From contig JAUVCP010000210.1 in assembly GCA_030590765.1 (NCBI GenBank), positions 1-5,130 of the forward strand: a stretch of 5,130 nucleotides of DNA. The letters run 5' to 3'. This DNA is from Flavobacteriaceae bacterium (GTDB taxonomy: Bacteria > Bacteroidota > Bacteroidia > Flavobacteriales > Flavobacteriaceae). Positions 1 to 5,130 of this stretch are shown piece by piece; the stretch's first letter is position 1; the number at the start of each line of letters is the position of its first letter. Made by a program: the position numbers and the translations under genes. The notes under the pieces are model-generated. The model saw nothing but the letters and a program-made list of their open reading frames with translations. It was not told the DNA's origin and did no database searches.

Positions 1-1651
1 CATTAGCAATCATGGTAAATGGTTTTGTGGTCGTTTTAATAACCAAACCTTCCTTTTGCAAGGCGTATAAAACAGCAGGTGCATTATAATCATCCCAAGA
101 TATAAGATATGCATAATCACTCTTCACAACATTCTCTAATACGATCTTGTTATTATCTATGGTAATTTCTTTGGAATATTTAGGCACTTTGGTCAATGCG
201 TTATATTTCATATTATAAAAATTCACGAGTGACCAAGCAGAAGCATCATAATAAACACTATCTCGATACTTTTCATAGGTTTCAAATAAAGTTTGCACCA
301 TATAATATTGTTTCTGATTTGTTGGAACAATATAGCTGCTGCCTTTTTTGAAATCTTTATTATTGATATTATAATTTTGGTCTAAGCCATAAACCTTAAT
401 CTCATGCTTTAACAAAACATCTAAAAATGATTTTACTCTGTTCTTGTCATGATCATCACCAAAAACATATCCTTTCACCTTGCTTTTAGCAGATTTATCA
501 ATAGATTTTTTAAAGAATTTGTTCTGATAATTATAGAGTATATCCTTATTTTTTATAGTTGCTTTTATAGTTGCAAAACTTGAAATATATTGGTTCCTTA
601 TCGTAAATGGAAAAGTAATTTCTCCGGTAGGTGTTTCCTGCAAATGACCTCTTGAACTGGCCTGCTCAAATAACAAAGCAAGTGATCCTTGCAAATCCAT
701 ATAAGTGGAGCCATAACCCGGGTAGGTAGCATCATACTGCTCTCCGGTAAAATAAAGAGATCCTATTTTGTCAAGATCGGCAGAAAATTGCTCTGCAAAC
801 AAATTATTTAACGTTGTGTAATTCTCTTTTGGTGTTACCGGGTTTAGTGAGGCTGACATATTTTTTGGCTCAAAGAAATAGGTACTGCTCGTGCCCATTT
901 CGTGAAAATCTGTTACTACATTTGGATACCATTCATGGTACCATTTTAATCTGGCCACACTTTCAGGCTGAACTGCCAAAAGCAGATCTCTGTTCAAATC
1001 AAACCAATAGTGGTTGGTTCTTCCACGAGGCCACCCTTCATTGTGCTCAATATCATTTTTATCAGCAATAAGTGGAGAACCTCTATAAGTATTTGCCCAG
1101 TTTGTATGACGATCTCTACCGTCAGGGTTGATGGCTGGATCCAAGAATATAACTGTTTTATCAAGATACTCTTTTACTTTTGGATTCTCAGATGCCAACA
1201 AAGTATATGCGGTTAGCATGGCCGCTTCTGTACTTGAAGGTTCATTTCCATGTACTCCATATGCCATATTGATAAAAATTGGAAGATCTGAAAAATCAGT
1301 AATATTTGTATTCATATCAACAACCTCGAAATGTTTTTTCTTGATTACTTCCAAGTTTTGTAAATTGTTCTTTGAAGTAATCGTTAACATTAATAATTTT
1401 CGATTTTCATTTGTTTTACCATATTCATATAGAGAAGCTTTATCAGACAATTCTGCAAGTTTTTCCAAATAGGCTACTACTTGATCGTAGCGTGTATGAT
1501 AATCACCTATTGGGTAACCTAAAAATTCTTCCGGACTTGGAACACTTTTATCAAATGGTTGATATTCTTTAAAGTAGTAATCCTGTGCATTCACATGAAA
1601 TGAATACAAGGCAATAAAAGATATTAATAAATTGAATTTCAAGTTCTTCAT
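1..1651 (-). CDS. Secreted M14-family zinc carboxypeptidase (partial, C-terminus missing)
   Basis: The frame is open from the ATG at 1651 to the left edge, giving 550 residues without a stop. Residues 1-22 form a signal peptide: Lys2 and Lys5, a hydrophobic core at about 8-18, and a likely signal peptidase I site after V-N-A22. The M14 peptidase fold follows, at about 45-335. Expected zinc ligands are His134 and Glu137 (VHGNEPSS) and His250 (DFHEMG). NPDGRDR (175-181) and DLNRD (218-222) match substrate-carboxylate binding segments. Glu329 in LLFEQAS is the probable catalytic general base. A further region from about 390 onward, typical of long Bacteroidota members, is cut by the window. The family removes C-terminal residues or cleaves peptides, here probably in the periplasm or outside the cell. 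The gene is divergent from glsA, with 107 bp between starts. Family assignment is firm; substrate is unknown. Confidence 0.93.
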   Translation of the reverse strand, partial: MKNLKFNLLISFIALYSFHVNAQDYYFKEYQPFDKSVPSPEEFLGYPIGDYHTRYDQVVAYLEKLAELSDKASLYEYGKTNENRKLLMLTITSKNNLQNLEVIKKKHFEVVDMNTNITDFSDLPIFINMAYGVHGNEPSSTEAAMLTAYTLLASENPKVKEYLDKTVIFLDPAINPDGRDRHTNWANTYRGSPLIADKNDIEHNEGWPRGRTNHYWFDLNRDLLLAVQPESVARLKWYHEWYPNVVTDFHEMGTSSTYFFEPKNMSASLNPVTPKENYTTLNNLFAEQFSADLDKIGSLYFTGEQYDATYPGYGSTYMDLQGSLALLFEQASSRGHLQETPTGEITFPFTIRNQYISSFATIKATIKNKDILYNYQNKFFKKSIDKSAKSKVKGYVFGDDHDKNRVKSFLDVLLKHEIKVYGLDQNYNINNKDFKKGSSYIVPTNQKQYYMVQTLFETYEKYRDSVYYDASAWSLVNFYNMKYNALTKVPKYSKEITIDNNKIVLENVVKSDYAYLISWDDYNAPAVLYALQKEGLVIKTTTKPFTMIAN

Positions 1652-1682
1652 GATATTAATTTTGAATGAGTTTTTAAAAGTA

Positions 1683-1702
1683 AAAATATTTTTTAATATT
1701 TT
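1683..1702. repeat. AT-only inverted repeat in the divergent intergenic region
   Basis: AAAATATT (1683-1690) and AATATTTT (1695-1702) are perfect 8-bp complements around a TTTT loop. The element lies in the leader or promoter zone of the carboxypeptidase gene and upstream of the glsA promoter. It could be an operator, but a purely AT repeat in AT-rich spacer DNA may be chance. I found no convincing TAnnTTTG promoter for the carboxypeptidase in this spacer. Confidence 0.25.
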
Positions 1703-1711
1703 AGGTCTTCC

Positions 1712-1744
1712 TTGTTACTTTTCAATCAATTAAATTTAGTTTTG
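1712..1744 (+). promoter_or_regulatory. Bacteroidota-type promoter of the glsA operon
   Basis: TTG at 1712-1714 is followed after 22 nt by TAGTTTTG at 1737-1744. This matches the flavobacterial sigma consensus TTG/TTTG, 17-23 nt, TAnnTTTG. Transcription would begin around 1749-1752, so the leader before the ATG at 1759 would be only about 7-10 nt. No Shine-Dalgarno box is visible, which is usual in this phylum. Confidence 0.6.
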
Positions 1745-1758
1745 CTAAAAAGTTAATT

Positions 1759-2672
1759 ATGGATTATCAAAAAATTATTGATGATTTACATCTTACATAT
1801 AAAAATGTAACCAATAAAGGGAAAAAAGCTTCCTATATACCTGAATTAAAAAAATACCAGAAGACAAATTTGGAATTAATCTTTTCACACTTAATAATCA
1901 AAGTTTTGGAGCAGGAAATTTTCAGGAAAAATTATCTATCCAGAGTATATCAAAAGTATTTGCTTTAACACTTGCTTTAAAAAAAATTGGAGAAAAATTA
2001 TGGAAACGAGTTGGTGTAGAACCATCCGGAGATCCATTTAATTCATTAGTACAACTAGAATTTGAAAAAGGAATTCCTCGTAATCCTTTTATAAACTCGG
2101 GAGCGCTTGTGGTTTGTGATATTTTAATAAGCAATTTGAAAAGTCCAAAAACTGAACTCCTAAATTTCGTTAGAAAACTTACTAACTCAAAAGACATTTT
2201 TTTTAACGAAAAAGTCGTAGCCTCTGAAAAAAAATATGGTTTTGTAAATGCTGCTCATGTTAATTTGATGAAAGCATTTAAAAATATTAAAAATGATATT
2301 CATGTAGTTTTAGATCTTTACTATCATATGTGTTCCATTGAAATGACCTGTGAAGAACTATCTAAATCATTTCTTATTTTTGCCAATGATGGGGTATTAC
2401 CTTATAATCAGGAGAATATAATATCACTAAGTGTATCTAAAAGAATCAATGCAACCATGCAATTATGCGGACTTTACGACGAGGCTGGTCAATTTGCGTT
2501 TAAAGTTGGTTTACCCGGAAAAAGTGGTGTTGGAGGTGGAATTGTTGCCATTCATCCAGATTTGTATTGCATTACCACTTGGAGTCCTAAATTAAATAAA
2601 AAAGGGAATTCTTATCTGGGATTTAAAGTTCTTGAAGAGTTTACCACTATTACACAATCGTCTATTTTTTAA
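1759..2672 (+). pseudogene. glsA: Glutaminase, full length but frame-disrupted at an A7 tract
   Basis: Serine-dependent glutaminases hydrolyse L-glutamine to glutamate and ammonia in the cytosol. Frame 1 from ATG 1759 encodes 69 residues, starting like a GlsA N-terminus with YIPEL at 26-30, and stops at 1966-1968. The rest of the family sequence continues in the -1 frame from the A7 tract at 1848-1854. Joined there, the product is 304 residues, close to the usual 300-310. The joined protein has the nucleophile motif S63-I-S-K66, VEPSGDPFNS (87-96), RNPFINSGAL (108-117), Tyr189 near the segment that normally carries an active-site Tyr, and KSGVGGGI (255-262), the KTG-like loop. There is no second lesion over roughly 270 codons. 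The defect may be a sequencing indel, a recent mutation, or a recoding site, so the gene could be functional. It probably shares a transcript with the dehydrogenase 10 bp downstream. Family identity is very firm; the coding state is unresolved. Confidence 0.88.
1848..1854 (+). other. A AAA AAA tract where the glsA frame changes (-1)
   Basis: In frame 1 the codons are TTA AAA AAA TAC. Continuing the glutaminase sequence needs TTA AAA AAA ATA (ELKK-IPEDKFGI), that is, eight A bases or a -1 slip. The seven As sit in the phase of a canonical X XXY YYZ slippery heptamer. No strong downstream hairpin is apparent and no Shine-Dalgarno-like sequence lies about 10 nt upstream. The same gene has an A8 tract at 1979-1986 encoding the same L-K-K-I and it keeps frame, which makes loss of one A here the simplest reading. 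Confidence 0.7.
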
Positions 2673-2682
2673 TTCTATTACC

Positions 2683-3669
2683 ATGAAAGTTCTTCATCTT
2701 GACACCAATCATCCACATTTAATAAATGGTTTACGCAACCTAGGACTTATATGCGATGAAGATTATACATCTTCAAAAGAAGATATTGAAAGAAAAATTC
2801 ATTTGTATGATGGAATTGTAATTCGTAGCAGGTTTAAGATCGATAAACAATTTCTTGATAAGGCAAGCCATTTAAAATTTATTGGTCGTGTTGGTGCCGG
2901 ACTAGAAAATATTGACATACCCTATGCAAAATCTAAAAATATTTATCTGATCTCTACTCCTGAAGGTAATAGAAATGCTGTTGGTGAACATGCTTTAGGA
3001 ATGATCCTGGGAATGTTCAACAAGCTAAAAAAAGCTGATAATGAGATCCGTCAAGGAAAATGGTTGCGGGAAGACAATCGTGGCATCGAACTGGAAGGAA
3101 AAACCGTTGGAATAATTGGCTATGGCAATATGGGAAAAGCCTTTGCCAAAAAATTAAAAGGATTTGATTGCGAAGTGATTTTCTATGATATCAAAGATCA
3201 TATTGCTGATGAAAATGCCAAACAGGTATCTTTGGAAGAATTTTTTAAGAAAACCGATATATTGAGTTTACATACACCCCAAACGGAACTGACAGAAAAA
3301 ATGGTGGATTATAAGTTTATAAACAATTTCGATAAATCATTTTATTTGATCAATACCGCCAGAGGCTCAGCAGTAGTCACCAAAGATTTGGTAGAAGCAA
3401 TAAAAAAAGAAAAAATATCAGGAGCCTGTTTAGATGTAATGGAATATGAAAAAGCATCTTTTGAAAACTTTTTTATAGAACCTGAAGCATCGATCGCAGT
3501 CAAGATGCCAGAAGGTTTTCAATTTTTAATTCAATCAGACAAAGTTTTATTATCACCTCATGTTGCTGGTTGGACGATTGAATCTAAATTTAAATTAGCA
3601 GATACAATTGTTAAAAAAGTCGGAATGTTTATTCGCAGCAACCAATATAATAATTCAAAAGATCAGTAG
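2683..3669 (+). CDS. D-2-hydroxyacid dehydrogenase, 3-phosphoglycerate dehydrogenase-like
   Basis: This NAD-dependent oxidoreductase has 328 residues. The Rossmann motif is G146-Y-G-N-M-G151, and Asp169 (VIFYD) at the end of the second strand favours NAD over NADP. The catalytic triad of the family is present: Arg227 (NTARG), Glu256 (DVMEYE) and His293 (SPHVAGWT). The substrate-domain loop GRVGAGLENID (68-78) fits phosphoglycerate dehydrogenases, which open serine biosynthesis. No C-terminal ACT domain is present, so SerA-style serine feedback is not expected. Glu256 to His293 is 37 residues, against 23 in E. coli SerA; the extra segment (about 262-285) appears to be a Bacteroidota-type insert. 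I chose ATG 2683 because MKVLHLD begins the fold; the in-frame ATG at 2632 would add 17 atypical residues inside glsA. The gene follows glsA by 10 bp. Another 2-hydroxyacid substrate is possible, so no symbol is given. Confidence 0.88.
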   Translation: MKVLHLDTNHPHLINGLRNLGLICDEDYTSSKEDIERKIHLYDGIVIRSRFKIDKQFLDKASHLKFIGRVGAGLENIDIPYAKSKNIYLISTPEGNRNAVGEHALGMILGMFNKLKKADNEIRQGKWLREDNRGIELEGKTVGIIGYGNMGKAFAKKLKGFDCEVIFYDIKDHIADENAKQVSLEEFFKKTDILSLHTPQTELTEKMVDYKFINNFDKSFYLINTARGSAVVTKDLVEAIKKEKISGACLDVMEYEKASFENFFIEPEASIAVKMPEGFQFLIQSDKVLLSPHVAGWTIESKFKLADTIVKKVGMFIRSNQYNNSKDQ

Positions 3670-4048
3670 TTGTTACAATACCAACAAGTTTCCCGTTATC
3701 AACCACAGGAAGTGAATGAAACTCTTTATGTGTAATTAACTTTGAAACTTCATAAATAGTATTCTCTGGAGAAATTGTGACAGGTTTCTTTATCATCATG
3801 TCATTAATAGTCAACATATTATACACCGGCGTATCTTCTGTTCCTTCCTTACTATATGCATCTATAAAACTAATTCTTTTTAGATCGGATAAGCTTATCA
3901 AGCCAACCAATTTTTCATCATCAATCACCGGAATATGACGAATATGATTTACTTTCAGTCTTTTTTCTGCTGAATATAATGTGTCCGAAAAACACAATGT
4001 TATCAATTCAGTTGTCATTATACTTGAAATAGGCTCGTTTTTATTCAT
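3629..4048 (-). CDS. Two-CBS-domain protein
   Basis: This is a stand-alone Bateman module of 139 residues. CBS1 spans about residues 8-60 (HIRHIPVIDDEKLVGLISLSDL) and CBS2 about 82-134 (FHSLPVVDNGKLVGIVTTTDLL). The two are joined by a linker of about 20 residues. Paired CBS domains normally bind adenosine nucleotides or S-adenosylmethionine and act as energy sensors. The protein has no catalytic domain, signal peptide or membrane segment, so it is probably a cytosolic regulator of an unidentified partner. Its 3' end overlaps the convergent dehydrogenase gene by 41 bp, so the last 13 codons (ending YYIGCCE) and the stop are antisense to that gene's C-terminal codons. I found no convincing TAnnTTTG promoter upstream of ATG 4048. 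It is separated from the upstream cupin gene by a terminator, so it is probably transcribed separately. Confidence 0.9.
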   Translation of the reverse strand: MNKNEPISSIMTTELITLCFSDTLYSAEKRLKVNHIRHIPVIDDEKLVGLISLSDLKRISFIDAYSKEGTEDTPVYNMLTINDMMIKKPVTISPENTIYEVSKLITHKEFHSLPVVDNGKLVGIVTTTDLLNYYIGCCE

Positions 4049-4120
4049 GACTATTTGGTTTTAAATTCACTTGTATAAAGTACGAAAAAAATGACCAAAT
4101 AAAAAATGATTTTCATCAGT

Positions 4121-4168
4121 AAAAACAACAAAAGCACCAAAACTTTGATTTAAGATTTTGGCGCTTTT
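4121..4168 (-). terminator. Rho-independent terminator of the cupin gene
   Basis: The arms 4156-4168 and 4130-4142 form a 13-bp stem. In minus-strand RNA all positions pair, with one G-U wobble; read as plus-strand RNA the same position is an A-C mismatch. A CTT/AAG pairing can extend it into the loop. On the minus strand the stem is followed by a T-rich run (GTTGTTTTT, 4129-4121). It begins about 20 bp past the cupin stop. Both the wobble and the tail indicate minus-strand use. Confidence 0.78.
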
Positions 4169-4187
4169 GAAATATTGAACAAATATT

Positions 4188-4526
4188 TTATTCAATTACT
4201 TTTTCTACTCTTTTAACACTGTCTCCTTTTGACAGGGTCAATCGTACAATACAATCACTTTTTGCTTCAAGATCATGAGGTATAGAAGCATCCAAAGCTA
4301 AAATATCTCCACGTGTTAGATGATGAATCTCCCCTTCTACCCCAAAATCAAGATCACCTTCAAACATTTCTACCACAATAGGAAAAGGAGTTTGATGCTT
4401 TTTCATCAATTGCCCCTTTTTCATCGCAATGCGAATTTCTTTAGTACTATCTGTTTCAAATAATACACTTATTGCAGGTTTATCGTCTTTGTATTCTAAA
4501 TTTTTTACTAATGATGATGCTTTCAT
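4188..4526 (-). CDS. Small single-domain cupin protein
   Basis: This 112-residue protein is a single beta-barrel cupin with no fused domain. Motif 1 is degenerate: G38 and His44 (KKHQTPFPIVVEMFEG) are followed by Glu53 and G57, and the second His of HxH is Thr46. Motif 2 contains G73, Pro83 and His84 (SIPHD). The possible metal ligands are therefore His44, Glu53 and His84, fewer than usual, so the protein may be a small-molecule binder or sensor rather than a classical metal enzyme. It has no signal peptide. It lies 58 bp downstream of the DUF779 gene on the same strand, with no hairpin between them, so co-transcription is likely. A strong terminator follows. Fold assignment is confident; function is unknown. 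Confidence 0.87.
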   Translation of the reverse strand: MKASSLVKNLEYKDDKPAISVLFETDSTKEIRIAMKKGQLMKKHQTPFPIVVEMFEGDLDFGVEGEIHHLTRGDILALDASIPHDLEAKSDCIVRLTLSKGDSVKRVEKVIE

Positions 4527-4584
4527 TTCTAATGGTTATAAATTTTTGGAAAAGTATAAAAAATAAAAGACAAAAAAGTATTTT

Positions 4585-4947
4585 TCAATCTTTATTTAAT
4601 GAATTATGTTCTTCTTCAGTCATTACTCTTGACTGGATAATAAATCTTACTCCCAAAGGAATTTCTAAAGAAAAGCTGGAACCTCTTCCTTCTGTAATAT
4701 CCACTGTTAAATGAGTATGTTTCCAGTATTCAAATTGATCCTCATTCATATAATAATTAACCCCAACCAACTGACCCAGCAATATATCACTATCATCCAA
4801 ATACATATTTTCCTTTTCAAAGATCATCGGTGCCGATCCATCACAACAACCACCACTTTGATGAAATATCAATTCACCATGTTCTTTTTTTAATTGCTCC
4901 ACAACTTTTGCTGCTGCATTTGTAATTGCTACTCTTTCAAAATTCAT
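4585..4947 (-). CDS. DUF779 family protein associated with aldehyde dehydrogenase
   Basis: This 120-residue protein shows the hallmarks of DUF779: H-Q-S-G-G-C-C-D-G-S at 29-38, a central YWKHTHLTVDI segment (75-85), and the C-terminal GSSFSLEIPLGVRF block (89-102) ending in QSRV. The adjacent Cys34-Cys35 together with His29, His77 and His79 could form a metal or redox site; this is my inference, since the biochemical role is not established to my knowledge. Family members are commonly encoded beside aldehyde dehydrogenases of the AldB/ExaC type, and that arrangement is seen here, with the aldehyde dehydrogenase 3' end 65 bp upstream. Its ATG lies only 11 nt beyond the A8/T8 tail of a strong terminator, so expression depends on read-through or on a promoter inside that terminator. 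It has no signal peptide or membrane segment. Confidence 0.9.
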   Translation of the reverse strand: MNFERVAITNAAAKVVEQLKKEHGELIFHQSGGCCDGSAPMIFEKENMYLDDSDILLGQLVGVNYYMNEDQFEYWKHTHLTVDITEGRGSSFSLEIPLGVRFIIQSRVMTEEEHNSLNKD

Positions 4948-4958
4948 GTTTTACAAGT

Positions 4959-4995
4959 AAAAAAAAGGCTGACAAATTTACAATATCAGCCTTTT
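4959..4995 (-). terminator. Rho-independent terminator after the aldehyde dehydrogenase gene
   Basis: TCAGCCTTTT (4986-4995) and AAAAGGCTGA (4963-4972) are a perfect 10-bp stem around a 13-nt loop. On the minus strand the second arm runs directly into eight Ts (4966-4959). This is the textbook form of an intrinsic terminator. It lies about 15 bp past the aldehyde dehydrogenase stops and ends just before the DUF779 start. Confidence 0.88.
4973..4980 (-). promoter_or_regulatory. Possible -7 element (TAAATTTG) in the terminator loop
   Basis: Minus-strand TAAATTTG matches the Bacteroidota -7 consensus TAnnTTTG. It lies wholly in the loop of the terminator and about 25 nt before the DUF779 ATG. 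There is no TTG at the expected 17-23 nt upstream, so it is at best a weak promoter and may be chance in AT-rich DNA. Confidence 0.3.
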
Positions 4996-5012
4996 GCTAT
5001 TTGATTTATCTA

Positions 5013-5130
5013 CTAAAAGAAACCTAATTTATTCTTATCATAAGAAATCAGCATATTTTTATTTTGACGATAATGATTCATCATCATTAAATGATTTTCT
5101 CTTCCAAATCCTGATTTCTTATATCCTCCA
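5013..5130 (-). CDS. Aldehyde dehydrogenase, C-terminal fragment (partial)
   Basis: The last 38 codons are present before the window ends. They begin [11 protein letters not shown], the conserved C-terminal motif of the aldehyde dehydrogenase superfamily that closes around the active site and oligomer interface. They finish with [14 protein letters not shown], as in AldB/ExaC-type NAD-dependent aldehyde dehydrogenases. The enzyme oxidises aldehydes to acids in the cytosol. Tandem TAG stops follow (5015-5013, then 5012-5010). The catalytic Cys and Glu lie outside the window and cannot be checked. The adjacent DUF779 gene supports the subtype. Confidence 0.85.
   Translation of the reverse strand, partial: GGYKKSGFGRENHLMMMNHYRQNKNMLISYDKNKLGFF

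Noticed and set aside
814..1472. Overlapping plus-strand open frames (814-1071, 1010-1216, 1128-1472)
   Set aside because: They are antisense to the conserved catalytic part of the M14 carboxypeptidase and resemble no family; they are shadow frames.
1922..2197. Minus-strand open frame of 91 codons
   Set aside because: It lies opposite conserved glutaminase sequence that includes the active-site region; it has no recognisable domain.
2109..2672. A separate 187-residue protein starting at ATG 2109
   Set aside because: The same frame continues upstream with clear glutaminase sequence, including the catalytic SxxK. ATG 2109 is an internal Met (MVCD) created by reading GTG-GTT-TGT context in a fragment, so it is not an independent gene start.
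2632..2682. Upstream start for the hydroxyacid dehydrogenase
   Set aside because: The extra 17 residues lie inside the glutaminase 3' end and do not resemble the family N-terminus; MKVLHLD at 2683 does.
4049..4129. Possible promoter for the CBS gene (minus-strand TACTTTAT or TATTTGG)
   Set aside because: Neither fits TAnnTTTG with a TTG at 17-23 nt; the available TTG spacings are about 13 or 24 nt.
4472..4893. Plus-strand open frames at 4472-4714 and 4711-4893
   Set aside because: They are antisense to the cupin and DUF779 genes, with biased composition and no domain.

Overview
The window looks like a chromosomal segment from a Bacteroidota organism, most likely a flavobacterium. The evidence is a strongly AT-rich sequence, AT-only intergenic regions without clear Shine-Dalgarno boxes, one good Bacteroidota promoter (TTG, 22-nt spacer, TAGTTTTG), and proteins that read like flavobacterial family members. 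This assignment comes from sequence style and remembered families, not from a search.

Layout. (1) Positions 1-1651, minus strand: the N-terminal 550 residues of a secreted M14-type zinc carboxypeptidase, running off the left edge. (2) Positions 1652-1758: a short divergent intergenic region with the promoter of the next operon. (3) Positions 1759-3669, plus strand: a two-gene operon of a serine-dependent glutaminase (glsA), whose frame breaks once at an A7 tract, and a D-2-hydroxyacid dehydrogenase resembling 3-phosphoglycerate dehydrogenase. (4) Positions 3629-4048, minus strand: a two-CBS-domain protein whose 3' end overlaps the dehydrogenase tail to tail by 41 bp. (5) Positions 4130-5130, minus strand: the 3' end of an aldehyde dehydrogenase, a strong terminator, a DUF779 protein, a small cupin and a second terminator.

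Working together. The aldehyde dehydrogenase/DUF779 pairing is a recurrent neighbourhood and suggests an aldehyde-oxidation locus, with the cupin as a possible accessory protein. Glutaminase and the dehydrogenase are probably co-transcribed and may connect glutamine/glutamate with serine-type metabolism, but this is inferred from position only. The most unusual point is the glutaminase: the whole 304-residue protein is recoverable if one base is re-read at A AAA AAA, which is both a canonical -1 slippery heptamer and a common site of indels. I see no clearly new multi-gene system, tRNA, rRNA, CRISPR array or mobile element.
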